64,000 nt of DNA from Pseudomonas luteola NBRC 103146 (GCF_002091675.1 NZ_BDAE01000002.1:181481-245480), one strand, 5' to 3'; shown: positions 36,511-45,878, counted from the first letter of the stretch. The notes: generated by a model not told the origin, from the letters alone. Numbers and translations are program-made.

Positions 36511-37952
36511 CAGGCTTCTCCTCCGAATACATCGACGTGGCTGAACACACAGGCGGGACTCGCATGGCCGACCCGAATAGCCTGGTTGGGCTCACCCTTG
36601 CCACAATGGGCGGTACCCATGACTTCGCGCGTCGAGGCATCGCCCACTGCCGACAGGCTACGCCAGAACTGAGCGGAAACGCCGCGGTAGTTGGGATTCT
36701 TCACAACATGGGTAAGCTGCCCATTCTCGATCATCTGCCCCCATTCGCAGCCAAACTGGAATTTGTTACGTGCGTCGTCAATGGACCAGGAGCGGTTGCT
36801 GGCCATGAGCACACCCCGCTCGATCCCGGCGATCAGCTGCGCAAGGGACTGGTCGCCATTTTCAACGTTCAGGTTGGCCATCCGGTCGATGGGAGGACGG
36901 TTCCAGCTGCAGGCCCGGCTGTTTGCGACGCCTGCCATGCCACTGCGTCGCTGTGAAAGTGCACCCCCCAAGGGTCGCTTGAGAATACCGCCTTCAATCA
37001 ACAACTCCTTACGCGCCGGGCTGCCGTCATCGTCATGGCTGTAGCTGGCAATCTCCTCGGGAATATCGGGATCGAAGCTTACGTTGAGCAGCTCGGAGCC
37101 GTACCGGTAACTTCCGAACATGTCGGGTGTGACAAAGCTCGTTCCCGCATAGTTACGCTCATCGCCCAGGATGCGATCCAGCTCCAGCGGATGACCGATG
37201 GACTCATGAATCTGGAGGATCATCTGATCGGGCATCAGCAACAGATCAAGCGTCTCATTGGGCGTGTTCGGCGCGAGCAGCAATTGCAGCGCCTCATCGG
37301 CCAGGCGCGGTGCGCAGCCGATCAACCCGATGCGCTCCACCGCTTCCCGACCGCCTTGCTGACCCAAGCGGCCAAAGCCGAGGGTACGGGTCTGTGTATC
37401 GGTGCCGTCATAGGCGGTAACGTGCATGTCGGGGAAGAGAAACCGCTGGGCCTGCCGTACGCAGGCGCCGTGGTTGTTCAGGTAGATCTGCTCGGTCTCG
37501 ACAATGTTGAGCTGGGCGGACCAATCCACGAAGCGCTCGTTGCCCGGAACGGAAGCAGACTCCGCCGCCAGGATGTCGAGCCATTCGCGGGTATCGGGAA
37601 AGGCCTTGTCCAGGTTGGGCGAAAGGTAATCCGCCCTGGCCGTGGCCACCGGCATATCGGTAAAGTCGATCAGGCTATGCCGGGCCAGTACCTGGGCATA
37701 CTGCTCGGCCTGCTTGAGGGCTTTTTGAAGACCCGCTACGGTGAGGTCCGAGGTTGCTGCATAGGTCTCGATCCCATCCAGGCGAACATAGACCATTGCG
37801 CCTTCGTCCCTCTGAAAGAAGGGCGGATCGATGACATTTCGGGTGACGCTCAAGGCATGGGTGGTTTCGCTGACATAACGCAGGGACCAGGTGTCAGCGC
37901 GACTGTGAAGTAAGTCGAAGCGTTGTTGCAAAGACGCAGTCACATCGAACAT
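36510..37952 (-). CDS. TldD-like zinc metalloprotease
   Basis: 480 residues. The zinc site HESIGHPLE is intact, and the C-terminal block GTAHCGKGEPNQAIRVGHASP supplies the Cys ligand region of the family. It probably works with the neighbouring TldE-like subunit in maturing or degrading a peptide. The start is uncertain: the ATG at 37952 (MFDVTASLQQRF) fits relatives that begin MFD; ATGs at 37970 and further upstream are in frame. The ribosome site (GAGGA, 11 nt away) is not decisive. Confidence 0.85.
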   Translation of the reverse strand: MFDVTASLQQRFDLLHSRADTWSLRYVSETTHALSVTRNVIDPPFFQRDEGAMVYVRLDGIETYAATSDLTVAGLQKALKQAEQYAQVLARHSLIDFTDMPVATARADYLSPNLDKAFPDTREWLDILAAESASVPGNERFVDWSAQLNIVETEQIYLNNHGACVRQAQRFLFPDMHVTAYDGTDTQTRTLGFGRLGQQGGREAVERIGLIGCAPRLADEALQLLLAPNTPNETLDLLLMPDQMILQIHESIGHPLELDRILGDERNYAGTSFVTPDMFGSYRYGSELLNVSFDPDIPEEIASYSHDDDGSPARKELLIEGGILKRPLGGALSQRRSGMAGVANSRACSWNRPPIDRMANLNVENGDQSLAQLIAGIERGVLMASNRSWSIDDARNKFQFGCEWGQMIENGQLTHVVKNPNYRGVSAQFWRSLSAVGDASTREVMGTAHCGKGEPNQAIRVGHASPACVFSHVDVFGGEA

Positions 37953-38285
37953 AGCGAGGGTATTCCTCATATCCGAAGCGCCCGGGTACAGACCTTTTGA
38001 GTCTCTACCGTGCACTTGTCTGGACTCGTTCAAGTCCGCCAAAACAGAAAAGGAACCGTGTTGGTGCCTGATCCGCTCCTTTTGTTGTTCTCATCCAAGA
38101 GAGCTGGGGTCTATGAAAAAGTTGTGCCAGGTTTAATCAAGGCAAAATGCCTGTATGCCTTGGTTTAGACGGGATCGAGCTGTTTCAGCAATGCTGAGGG
38201 GAAAGAATAGACGGGTCGGGGAGGGAACGGTATGAAACTACCATGAAAGGACTGGACGCAGCGTGGCCTGCGTCCAGCAGTGGGA
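37953..38285. other. Intergenic region upstream of the tldD-like gene
   Basis: 333 nt with no credible gene. It holds the terminator of the oxidoreductase gene at 38252-38277 and a weak stem AAAAGGA (38048-38054) / TCCTTTT (38077-38083) with a T-rich tail on the plus strand. The tldD promoter should be here. Confidence 0.4.
38252..38277 (-). terminator. Terminator of the quinone oxidoreductase gene
   Basis: CTGGACGCAG (38252-38261) pairs with CTGCGTCCAG (38268-38277), loop CGTGGC, about 9 nt past the stop of the leftward gene. Only a short TCCTTT follows. Confidence 0.65.
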
Positions 38286-39221
38286 TCAGGGCTGACCGAC
38301 GTGAATGACGATCTTGCCTACTGTACGGCCCGACTCGCTTGCTGCGTGCGCTTTGGCGATATCTTTTAAGCCAAATTCAGCAGAGACAACCGGACGCAAG
38401 TGACCGCTGTCTGCCAGACGAGCCAGCTCCTGCAGGATTTCGGCATTGGGTTCGATAAAGATGAACGCACTGCGTATGTTATGGGCTTTGGTCTTTTCCT
38501 CGGATGGCGGCGCGACAATGGAGACCAGGATGCCGCCGGGCTTGAGAACGCTAAAAGAAGCTTCCTGCACATCACCACCCAGGGTATCGAAGACCAGATC
38601 GGCGTCTTTTACGATCTCCTGGAAGTTCTGGCTCTTGTAGTCGATGACCTGATCAGCACCCAGGGATTCGACGAGCTTGCGGTTCTTTTCGGAGCAGGTG
38701 GCAATCACCTGGGCGCCGCGCCATTTGGCCAGCTGTACAGCCAGTGTGCCGACGCCGCCTGAGGCCGCATGAATCAGTACCTTCTGACCCGGCTGGGTCT
38801 GGCCCACATGCACGATGGCTTCCCAGGCCGTGATACCGGCCAGGGGCAGGGAGGCGGAATCGGCATGGGACAGCGTCTTGGGTTTGCAGGCTACTTCGCT
38901 TTCGCGCACCGCGATGTATTCGGCGTAGGTGCCATTGCGCTTGATGTCCGGGCGGGAATAGACCGCATCGCCTTTCTTGAAGCGAGTAACGCTCGCACCG
39001 ACTTCTTCAACGATGCCGGAAACGTCCCAGCCCAGGGTCACAGGCAGGTCGTAGGGCAGCATGTCCTTCAGATAACCCTGGCGGATTTTCCAGTCGACGG
39101 GATTGACCGAGGAAGCCACCACACGAATCAATACATCGTCGGGGTTCAGGGTCGGCTTTTCCACGTCAGTATAGGTAAGGACACTGGCATCGCCATAGGA
39201 GTGAATCTGAACAGCTTTCAT
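38286..39221 (-). CDS. NADP-dependent quinone/alkenal oxidoreductase (MDR family)
   Basis: 311 residues. MKAVQIHSYGDASVLTYTDVEKP opens the domain, SVNPVDWKIRQGY is the family substrate-pocket block, and AASGGVGTLAVQLAK is the NADP-binding loop. Zinc ligands are missing, as in quinone reductase-type members. It likely reduces quinones or reactive enones. The ATG at 39221 has GGAGA 5 nt upstream; four residues further upstream is another in-frame start. Confidence 0.92.
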   Translation of the reverse strand: MKAVQIHSYGDASVLTYTDVEKPTLNPDDVLIRVVASSVNPVDWKIRQGYLKDMLPYDLPVTLGWDVSGIVEEVGASVTRFKKGDAVYSRPDIKRNGTYAEYIAVRESEVACKPKTLSHADSASLPLAGITAWEAIVHVGQTQPGQKVLIHAASGGVGTLAVQLAKWRGAQVIATCSEKNRKLVESLGADQVIDYKSQNFQEIVKDADLVFDTLGGDVQEASFSVLKPGGILVSIVAPPSEEKTKAHNIRSAFIFIEPNAEILQELARLADSGHLRPVVSAEFGLKDIAKAHAASESGRTVGKIVIHVGQP

Positions 39222-39474
39222 CGAATTCTCCATGAAGTAGGGAGAGCGGCCGCCGTGGCCGTCTGATAGGTGATGTTGTTAGGTTCTTTTCAATGCAAGA
39301 GTTGCATTGACCTGCTTCAGGTGCGAAGTAGTTAGCGTCTCGCTTGTCATAAAACACGTTGAATCAAGGCGTTTTTCCCGTTTTCGAGCCATGCCGGTCG
39401 TCTGGCCAGACAAATTTCAGGCGACTCCTGCGGGTCTAGTGCTTACCGCATGATGACTGTCTGCTAGAGGTTTC

Positions 39475-40518
39475 ATGAAACGTACGTCTGATAAAACGCT
39501 TCCTGTGCTGCTTATTGTAGTCGCCGTGCTTGTCCTGGCGCGACTGGCAGCACCTTATGGTATCCACCGCTACGTAGAGCAGACGCTCAACGAAATACCG
39601 GGGTATCGAGCCACCATCGAAGACGTGGACGTCAGCCTGTTGAAAGGCGGCTACACGCTCAAGAACGTTCGGATCGAAAAGTCCAACGGTGCAGTGCCGG
39701 AGCCGTTCTTCGAGGCTGAGCGCATCGATAGCTGGACCCAATGGGGAAAGTTTGTCGATGCAAAACCTGTGGGACTGATGCACATGTATCGCCCGGTGCT
39801 GACCTTTGTACTGGCAGACAGCGAAAGTCATAGTCAGACTGGAATCGATTCGAGCTGGTTGCAACAGGTCGATGCCTTATCGCCGCTACCGCCGAATCAG
39901 TCGGAAATCCATGATGGAATAATTCAATTGATCGACAAGCGTCCAGAGCGGCCCGTGACGCTTTACATCAGTAACATAGAGTCGGTTACTCGTAATCTGG
40001 CCAATGCAGACAATGTCGATGATCCGCTCTGGGCAGAATCAGAAATGACGGGTAATCCCATGGGGGCCGGCAGCATGACGACCCGCCTGCGTCTGGATGG
40101 TCTGTCGCCCAACCCGACGTTTGAGATGGACAGCGCAATCGATGATTTGCCGCTCAGCCGGCTGAATGATTTTTTCCGGGCTTATGCCAATATCGATGTA
40201 GAGCAGGGCACGCTGTCTTCACGAACACACGTCTCGGCGCAACAGGGTAACTTCACGGCCTATACGAAGCCCCAATACGAAAACCTCAAAATGGTTTCGC
40301 TGGAAAAGGACGTAAAGGAAAAAGGCGTCTTGGGCACTCTGAAGGAAGGCATCGCCAGTGTGGCGGCCAAACTGACTGATCAGGATGACCCACAGGATCC
40401 GGACGACGGGGTCACGTTGCGGTTGGCAGGCGTCATTAATGCGAATGAGCTTCGGCTCGATCCCAAAGCATCCTTCCGGCAGCAGTTTATCGACTCGGTG
40501 GTACCAGGGGCTCATTAG
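39475..40518 (+). CDS. DUF748 family membrane-anchored protein
   Basis: 347 residues. An N-terminal helix (LPVLLIVVAVLVLARLAAPYGI) anchors a periplasmic part that starts RYVEQTLNEIPGYRATIEDVDVSLLKGGYTLKNV. This is the DUF748/AsmA-like pattern (a beta-bridge fold implicated in lipid movement to the outer membrane). The C-terminal part carries a repeated Asp-Pro segment (QDDPQDPDDG). AGAGG lies 5 nt before the ATG. The exact role is unknown. Confidence 0.8.
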   Translation: MKRTSDKTLPVLLIVVAVLVLARLAAPYGIHRYVEQTLNEIPGYRATIEDVDVSLLKGGYTLKNVRIEKSNGAVPEPFFEAERIDSWTQWGKFVDAKPVGLMHMYRPVLTFVLADSESHSQTGIDSSWLQQVDALSPLPPNQSEIHDGIIQLIDKRPERPVTLYISNIESVTRNLANADNVDDPLWAESEMTGNPMGAGSMTTRLRLDGLSPNPTFEMDSAIDDLPLSRLNDFFRAYANIDVEQGTLSSRTHVSAQQGNFTAYTKPQYENLKMVSLEKDVKEKGVLGTLKEGIASVAAKLTDQDDPQDPDDGVTLRLAGVINANELRLDPKASFRQQFIDSVVPGAH

Positions 40519-40527
40519 CCGGGCGGC

Positions 40528-40550
40528 AAGGCGAAGGGTGCTTTCGCCTT
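40528..40550. terminator. Shared hairpin between convergent DUF748 and thioredoxin genes
   Basis: AAGGCGAA (40528-40535) pairs with TTCGCCTT (40543-40550), with GGC/GCC extensions, in the 41 nt between two convergent stops. T-runs are short on both sides. Confidence 0.5.
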
Positions 40551-40559
40551 GCTTGCCAG

Positions 40560-40886
40560 TCACTGATCAATGCCCGCCAGGCCCTGCCGGATATCGTCGG
40601 TGCTGGCAGGACGGACCAGACGAGAGATTTCCTGGCCGTTTCGAAAGAAGATCAGCGTAGGCCAGAGCTTGACCTTGAAGGAGCGGCCTAGTCGCCGGCC
40701 GCTGCCATCCTCGATCTTGAGATGACGAATAGCTGGGTGATCCTGGAAGGCCTGCTCAATCAAGGGTTGTGCGGCCCGACAGAAGCCGCACCAGGGCGCG
40801 CCGAACTCGATGAGCGTGGCACCTTCGAGCGCATCGACCTCATTGCGGCTGGGCTCCTGCGCAGCATAGGTAGTGTTCATGGCCAT
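40560..40886 (-). CDS. Thioredoxin-like protein
   Basis: 108 residues, the size of a single thioredoxin domain. The active site is WCGFC (Cys33, Cys36) in GAPWCGFCRAAQPL, and the cis-proline region is VKLWPTLIFFRNG. It should act as a cytosolic dithiol reductant; there is no signal peptide. CGFC in place of CGPC marks it as a non-classical member. AGGAG lies 8 nt before the ATG at 40886. Confidence 0.92.
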   Translation of the reverse strand: MAMNTTYAAQEPSRNEVDALEGATLIEFGAPWCGFCRAAQPLIEQAFQDHPAIRHLKIEDGSGRRLGRSFKVKLWPTLIFFRNGQEISRLVRPASTDDIRQGLAGIDQ

Positions 40887-40977
40887 AAGGGGACTCCTGA
40901 AGCGTCAAGGGATACCTTACAGCAGACCACCGATCGCCAGGGAATATCTCGAAAGCCGTTGCCATGTCCTACAGCGA

Positions 40978-40995
40978 TATAGCAAAAGGCTTACA
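40978..40995 (+). promoter_or_regulatory. GacA-type box upstream of sRNA copy 1
   Basis: TATAGCAAAAGGCTTACA. The right half CTTACA fits the GacA site TGTAAG-N6-CTTACA fully; the left half is degenerate. The first base lies 62 nt before the first base of the -10 TAATCT (41040-41045), the same spacing as in the other two copies. Confidence 0.75.
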
Positions 40996-41050
40996 CAGCA
41001 TTACCACAGTTGGCGCTATGACGCTGCCGGGCCTGTGCGTAATCTACACA

Positions 41051-41170
41051 TATCGGACAGCAGCGCAGGACGCGCTCATACGAAGGTCAAGGATGATGAC
41101 CGAGCCAGGATGGCAAACTCGATAAGGACATTGAGTCCGGTCAGAAAACCCCGCTTAGGCGGGGTTTTTG
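41051..41170 (+). ncRNA. RsmX/Y/Z-class small RNA, copy 1
   Basis: About 120 nt; the 5' end is inferred from the -10 at 41040-41045. Hairpins with GGA in the loop: AGCGC-AGGAC-GCGCT (41062-41076), GGTCA-AGGATGA-TGACC (41085-41101), GCC-AGGAT-GGC (41104-41114) and CTCGAT-AAGGAC-ATTGAG (41118-41135). An unpaired CGGAC lies at the 5' end. An intrinsic terminator CCCCGC-TTAG-GCGGGG plus T5 closes it (41149-41169). RNAs of this class bind several RsmA/CsrA dimers and relieve translational repression. The region shows line-by-line similarity to 48828-48944 (reverse strand) and 63064-63181. It lies between thioredoxin and chemoreceptor genes, with no ORF of its own. Confidence 0.85.
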
Positions 41171-41198
41171 TTTGCCTGCTAAAAAGTACCGCGCATGA

Positions 41199-41222
41199 AA
41201 AAGCCCGCCGAAGCGGGCTTTC
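41199..41222 (-). terminator. Intrinsic terminator of the chemoreceptor gene
   Basis: On the minus strand AAGCCCGC-TTCG-GCGGGCTT followed by TTT. It is 14 nt past the stop of the leftward chemoreceptor gene and faces the sRNA terminator. Confidence 0.9.
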
Positions 41223-41235
41223 CAGTATTACCGCG

Positions 41236-42876
41236 TTACAGCTTGAAGCGTGCCACCATGGTGTTGAATGAGGTCGCCAAGCGGGACAGTTCCTGGCTTG
41301 AGGCACTGGTCTGGTTAGCCCCTGCGGCAGTCTGGGCCGACAGGTCCTGGATGTTGACCAGATTACGGTCGACCTCCCGGGCGACCTGGGCCTGCTCTTC
41401 GGACGCACTGGCAATTACCAGGTTGCGCTCGTTGATCTGCGATACACCTTCGGTGATCCGGGTCAGCGCATCGCCAGCAGCAATCGCCAGGCTTTGGGTG
41501 TTAGTGGCCAGCGACTGGCTCTTCACCATGGCTTCTACTGCCTGATCCGCCCCGGCGCGTACCGTACTGATCATGCTTTCAATCTCTCCGGTGGAGGCCT
41601 GTGTGCGATGGGCCAGCGCACGCACTTCATCGGCTACCACGGCGAAACCACGACCCTGCTCACCGGCACGGGCCGCCTCGATCGCGGCGTTCAGTGCCAA
41701 TAGGTTGGTCTGCTCGGCGATGGCACGGATCACGTCCAGCACCTTAGCGATATCGCGCACCTGACCAGCCAATGTGCCAACCTTGTCAGTGGAGGCGGTG
41801 ATTTCCGATGTCATGACATTGATGGCCGTTACGGCTTCCTGTACCTGATTGCGGCCGGTCATGGCGTCCTGGCTGGTGGCCTGGGAAACTTCGGACGTCG
41901 AAACGGCGTTACGTGCCACTTCTTCCACCGCGGCGGTCATCTCGTTGACTGCCGTGGCGGCCTGCTGGATTTCGTCATTCTGGCGAGTCAGTCCCTGGGT
42001 ACTTTCCTCGGTTACTGCACTGAGCTCTTCGGCTGCCGATGCCAGCTGATGGGAGGCATGGGCAATTTCCTGCAGGGTGTCCTTGAGGCTGCCCTGCATG
42101 TTGGACAGTGCCACCAGTAGCTGACCGGTCTCATCCTGGGTATGAGCCTGAATATGCTGGGTCAGATCTCCTTGGGCAATGCGCTTGGCGCTATCCACCG
42201 CCGAGTGCAGCGGGCGAGTAATCATGCGAGTGATCAGAAGACCCAGACCAATGGCCAGGAAGAAGGCGATGATAATGCCCGTGAGCAGCGTCAGGTTGGC
42301 GCTTTTCTGCGTATGCATAGCATCGGCGGCACTTTCTTCGCTCTGCTTGATGTTGATGGCCAGAATGTTCTTCAGCTCGCCAACAGCCTTGCGATAAGCC
42401 GGATAGGTCTCGCTGTTGGTTATCTTCACAGCGGTCTCAAGCTCCCCCCGACTCAGTGCCGAGATGACTTTGTCCACGCTGGCAGTATAGGCGGGCCAAT
42501 CGTCGGCAAATTTGTCGCCTTCGGCCTTTTCCTCGCCATCCAGAGGGGTCGCTCGATAATCCACGAATGCTTTATCAACCGTCCCGCCGTTTTCTTTCAG
42601 CGAGTCCAGGGCTATTTGAACTTCGGCGGGCTCCGCATTCGTGGCCTTGAGTGCCAGCACTTTGTAGAGATCGCGGTTATGGGCAATGACGTTTCGGAAG
42701 AGCGTATTGACCGCCAGTACCGAGGCCAGATCGTTGTGGATCGCGTTGTCCAGATCATCGGAGAGCGAGTCGATGCTCTGTTTGCCCAACAGGCCGACCG
42801 CCAAGGTGATCAGTGCGCATAAAAGAAAGGCAATTAGCAACTTTGTTGCAAGTCTTGCATTGGCAAACCAGGCCAT
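41236..42876 (-). CDS. Methyl-accepting chemotaxis protein
   Basis: 546 residues. An N-terminal helix ([19 protein letters not shown]), a periplasmic four-helix-bundle sensor of about 150 residues and a second helix ([21 protein letters not shown]) are followed by HAMP ([20 protein letters not shown]). The cytoplasmic hairpin tip reads [23 protein letters not shown]. It reports a ligand to CheA/CheW. The ligand is unknown. The ATG at 42876 has AGGGA 7 nt upstream; the longer frame from 42939 has no ribosome site. The C-terminus lacks a pentapeptide tether. Confidence 0.94.
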   Translation of the reverse strand: MAWFANARLATKLLIAFLLCALITLAVGLLGKQSIDSLSDDLDNAIHNDLASVLAVNTLFRNVIAHNRDLYKVLALKATNAEPAEVQIALDSLKENGGTVDKAFVDYRATPLDGEEKAEGDKFADDWPAYTASVDKVISALSRGELETAVKITNSETYPAYRKAVGELKNILAINIKQSEESAADAMHTQKSANLTLLTGIIIAFFLAIGLGLLITRMITRPLHSAVDSAKRIAQGDLTQHIQAHTQDETGQLLVALSNMQGSLKDTLQEIAHASHQLASAAEELSAVTEESTQGLTRQNDEIQQAATAVNEMTAAVEEVARNAVSTSEVSQATSQDAMTGRNQVQEAVTAINVMTSEITASTDKVGTLAGQVRDIAKVLDVIRAIAEQTNLLALNAAIEAARAGEQGRGFAVVADEVRALAHRTQASTGEIESMISTVRAGADQAVEAMVKSQSLATNTQSLAIAAGDALTRITEGVSQINERNLVIASASEEQAQVAREVDRNLVNIQDLSAQTAAGANQTSASSQELSRLATSFNTMVARFKL

Positions 42877-43179
42877 GGTGTGTCCCTGAAATAAAGGTGA
42901 GCGAGGTCTGAACACCATCGCTCTAGCATGAGTAATCAAACGTATTTAGTGGGCGTAGGGCATCGTTTAGCTGAGTTACGCCCATTACTCACCCTTCGTC
43001 ATACATCGACTGGAAGGCGGGAAACTTGAGTTGTAATGAGGGATGGTTGGCGAAATGCTGTTGAAAGGATGGCATTTATATCGCGCTGTTCTACAGTTCT
43101 TTAGTCAGACTATTTGCTTCGTCCTCTCTAGGGTGGGCGTTTGACGACTTCCTCTAACAATCACAATAAGGAATGCAGA
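42877..43179. other. Divergent intergenic region with nested inverted repeats
   Basis: 303 nt between the chemoreceptor and SMP-30 genes. TGGGCGTA (42950-42957) pairs with TACGCCCA (42977-42984), and GAGTAAT (42930-42936) pairs with ATTACTC (42984-42990). The outer arm lies in the presumed promoter region of the chemoreceptor gene. No other feature was seen. Confidence 0.45.
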
Positions 43180-44250
43180 ATGGCTTTCGCGCGTCGCGAA
43201 TTTCTTACTGTTTCACTCACCTCGGCCGCAGCGCTGGCGGCTGGCAGTGCGCTGGCAGCTACCAATACCCCCTCCGGCGATCCGTTTGGCCTCACCCGTG
43301 ACTGGAACGGGACACCGGCTACCGTCATGCCTGATCCTGCCTGGGAGATTCATGACAAGGCATTTACCGGGCGGCTGGGCAATGCGATGGTAGAGCGCCT
43401 CTGGAGCGGCGGTCGCTGGACGGAAGGCCCCGTATGGATGGCGGATTGGCACTGTCTTCTCTTCAGTGACATTCCTACCGGGCGAATCCTGCGCTGGAAT
43501 GAGGATGACGGTCGCGTCACGGTGTATAGCGCCCAGTCCAATAATGCCAATGGCCATACGCGTGACCGAGAAGGGCGGCTGATCAGCTGTGAGCACGACA
43601 GTCGTCGGGTAACTCGCCTGGAGCATGACGGCACAATCACGGTACTGCTGGACGCGTTCCAGGGCAAAAAGCTCAACGCGCCGAATGATGTGGTCGTTGC
43701 GGCTGATGGCGCCGTCTGGTTTACCGATCCGGGCTATGGAATCCTGGGGGCATACGAAGGCCATAAGGCAGACTTTGAGCTGCCGACCAATGTCTATCGC
43801 ATCGATCCACAAAGTGGCGAGGCCCAGGTGGCCGTAGGAGATTTCCAGCGTCCGAACGGTATCGCGTTCTCACCCGATGGCAAGCGCCTGTATGTCAGTG
43901 ATACGGCCGGCGGCGGTGATCCGGGCAAGCCCTGCCATCTGCGGGCGTTTAACGTGGGCGAGGGCGGCAAGCTCGATGGGGGGCGTGTCCTGATCGATGC
44001 AAAGAACGGTGTAATCGATGGATTCCGCTGCGATAGTGATGGCAATCTCTGGTGCAGCTGGGCTGGAGATACGGCTAACAACAGTGTTCGCGTCTTTTCG
44101 CCTGAAGGTCAGCCACTGGCTACCCTGCATCTGCCAGAAACAGTGTCCAATGTGGAATTTGGTGGGCCTAAGGGCAACCGCCTGTTCATTACTGGTGGGC
44201 AGTCACTCTATGCCACCTATGTGAATGCAACAGCTGCCCGTCGCAGCTGA
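43180..44250 (+). CDS. SMP-30/gluconolactonase family exported protein
   Basis: 356 residues. The N-terminus ARREFLTVSLTSAAALAAGSALA is a Tat-like signal (RR followed by EFL). The beta-propeller then shows SGGRWTEGPVW, GHTRDREGRLISCEHDSRRVTR, NAPNDVVVAADGAVWFTDPGYG and RPNGIAFSPDGKRLYVSDT, with the metal-binding Glu, Asn and Asp positions of the family. It probably hydrolyses a sugar lactone in the periplasm. The ATG at 43180 has AAGGA 8 nt upstream, better than the TTG at 43141. Confidence 0.9.
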   Translation: MAFARREFLTVSLTSAAALAAGSALAATNTPSGDPFGLTRDWNGTPATVMPDPAWEIHDKAFTGRLGNAMVERLWSGGRWTEGPVWMADWHCLLFSDIPTGRILRWNEDDGRVTVYSAQSNNANGHTRDREGRLISCEHDSRRVTRLEHDGTITVLLDAFQGKKLNAPNDVVVAADGAVWFTDPGYGILGAYEGHKADFELPTNVYRIDPQSGEAQVAVGDFQRPNGIAFSPDGKRLYVSDTAGGGDPGKPCHLRAFNVGEGGKLDGGRVLIDAKNGVIDGFRCDSDGNLWCSWAGDTANNSVRVFSPEGQPLATLHLPETVSNVEFGGPKGNRLFITGGQSLYATYVNATAARRS

Positions 44251-44302
44251 GCGGCATGAGGTTGGCCAAGCGCAGAATGCCGTCGCGCCTGGCCAAAGAA
44301 TG

Positions 44303-45661
44303 TTACAGGCCGAACGGGTAGGTCTCGTCTGCCGAACCTGCCGCTTCCGAATCGCCCAACGGCGTAACGGCCTGGGTTTCCTCAATCCAGACGAAGGCAT
44401 CGAACTGATCGGCCAGTACCGTTTCGAAGTAGTGGCTCATGCGCTCGGTTTCAGGTCGGTAGATGACGCCGATGGCGCGGTTGAGATTTAGCTCACCCAA
44501 GGCCTCACGCAGATCCTCTCGCCGGAAGTCCCGCCAATCAGTAAGAGACACCGGTACACCCGCCTTCAGGAAGCGATGTTCCCAGCTGTCGTGACGGGAA
44601 GGACGAACCTGCTTGATATACATCTCGCCATCCCAGTCGTCTGCTGCCGCGACGGTTCCCCGGTCAGTGCCCATACCAATCAGGACGGCCTCCCGCTCGT
44701 AGGCGCTGCGGCACAGCTGACCAATATTGAATTCACCGCGCCAGCCCATGGCAGTCGCATCGGCATTGCCCACATGGGAGTTGTGTGCCCAGACAATGGC
44801 TTTTGCCTCCGGGCCACGGTGCTCCAGAAGGGTTTGCAGGGTATCGAACATATGTCGATCACGTAGGTTCCAGGAGGCGACCGAACCGCGGTACATCGCC
44901 CGGTAGTATTGCTCTGCCGCCCGGACCACTCGAGCGTTCTGCTTGGCGTTGAACAAGTCTTCTTCATCCTGCGCAAGCTCTTCAAGCCGGGTGGAGAGCA
45001 GGTTGTGCAGCTGGTTGACGACTGCGTCTTCGCAGGAGTCCTTTCCGGCGCGCTCTACCAGATGACCATAGATAGCCGGCTCGTCCTGCCAACGGGAAAG
45101 ACAGCTATAGCGCTCCCGGGCCTGCTTCGCTAGTTCCGGGTCGGTTTTGCCCAGGTAATCCAGCACCTCGGCGATGGAGTTGCGCAGGCTGTAGACATCC
45201 AGACCCCGAAACTCTACCCGGTCCTCAGGGGCTCGTTGCTCGTTATAGCCGCGTAGCCATTGTGTAAAGGCTTCTACGTCCGTATTACGCCACATCCAGG
45301 TGGGGAAGCGCTTGAAGCCCGTTGCCTTCCAGTCATCGTCTGTTCGCCCGCGCACGTAGCGATCTATGTAGCCGGCGTCCGGCCAGTCCGCCTCGACGGC
45401 CACGATCGAAAACCCATGGTGCTCGATCAGGTGGCGGGTGATGGCGGCGCGGGTCTGATAAAAATCGGATGTGCCGTGACTGGCTTCGCCGATCAACACC
45501 ACCCGTGCATCGGCGTAGCGATCGAAGAGAGGGCCAAAATCAGGGCTTTCCAGGTCCGGAAGCGGTTCTGCATAGCGCCTGAGCATGTCGATCGTGTATT
45601 GATCCGAGGTGGATGATCGACGCAGGAAGCGTTGCAGTCGTTCTCTGGCCGGTGCGCTCAT
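44303..45661 (-). CDS. Erythromycin-esterase-like protein
   Basis: 452 residues. The family blocks are VVLIGEASHGTSDFY near residue 50, VAVEADWPDAGYIDRYV, FRGLDVYSL and AKAIVWAHNSHVGNA, which contain the conserved Glu and His residues of EreA/EreB-type enzymes. Most chromosomal members have unknown substrates, so macrolide resistance should not be assumed. GAGGT lies 7 nt before the ATG at 45661. It is divergent from the DUF2267 pair. Confidence 0.88.
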   Translation of the reverse strand: MSAPARERLQRFLRRSSTSDQYTIDMLRRYAEPLPDLESPDFGPLFDRYADARVVLIGEASHGTSDFYQTRAAITRHLIEHHGFSIVAVEADWPDAGYIDRYVRGRTDDDWKATGFKRFPTWMWRNTDVEAFTQWLRGYNEQRAPEDRVEFRGLDVYSLRNSIAEVLDYLGKTDPELAKQARERYSCLSRWQDEPAIYGHLVERAGKDSCEDAVVNQLHNLLSTRLEELAQDEEDLFNAKQNARVVRAAEQYYRAMYRGSVASWNLRDRHMFDTLQTLLEHRGPEAKAIVWAHNSHVGNADATAMGWRGEFNIGQLCRSAYEREAVLIGMGTDRGTVAAADDWDGEMYIKQVRPSRHDSWEHRFLKAGVPVSLTDWRDFRREDLREALGELNLNRAIGVIYRPETERMSHYFETVLADQFDAFVWIEETQAVTPLGDSEAAGSADETYPFGL

Positions 45662-45878
45662 GGTTGTTACCTCGCGAATGCAGTGAGGCCCTTTATCCAT
45701 GGGCGGTAGGGTGCGGTCATGCCTATATCAGAGACAGGGCTCGGCAGGGGGATGTTCCAGCCATGCGACCAACGCACTGGCGTCCAAACCAGTCATCGGC
45801 AGGGGCTCCGCTTCGTTGCGACATTGTTACAGACGCACGGTCAACCGAATTCATCCTGCAATCACGAGGAGGACCTCT

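Noticed and set aside
37035-37913. 292-codon plus-strand ORF over the tldD-like gene
   Set aside because: Antisense shadow of an intact family member with HExxxH.
44303-45661. Macrolide resistance gene
   Set aside because: Family membership alone does not show macrolide hydrolysis; no mobile context is present, so it is named only as esterase-like.
45699-45878. Upstream extension of the first DUF2267 gene
   Set aside because: The added 60 residues have no DUF2267 similarity, and GAGGAGG lies directly before the ATG at 45879.
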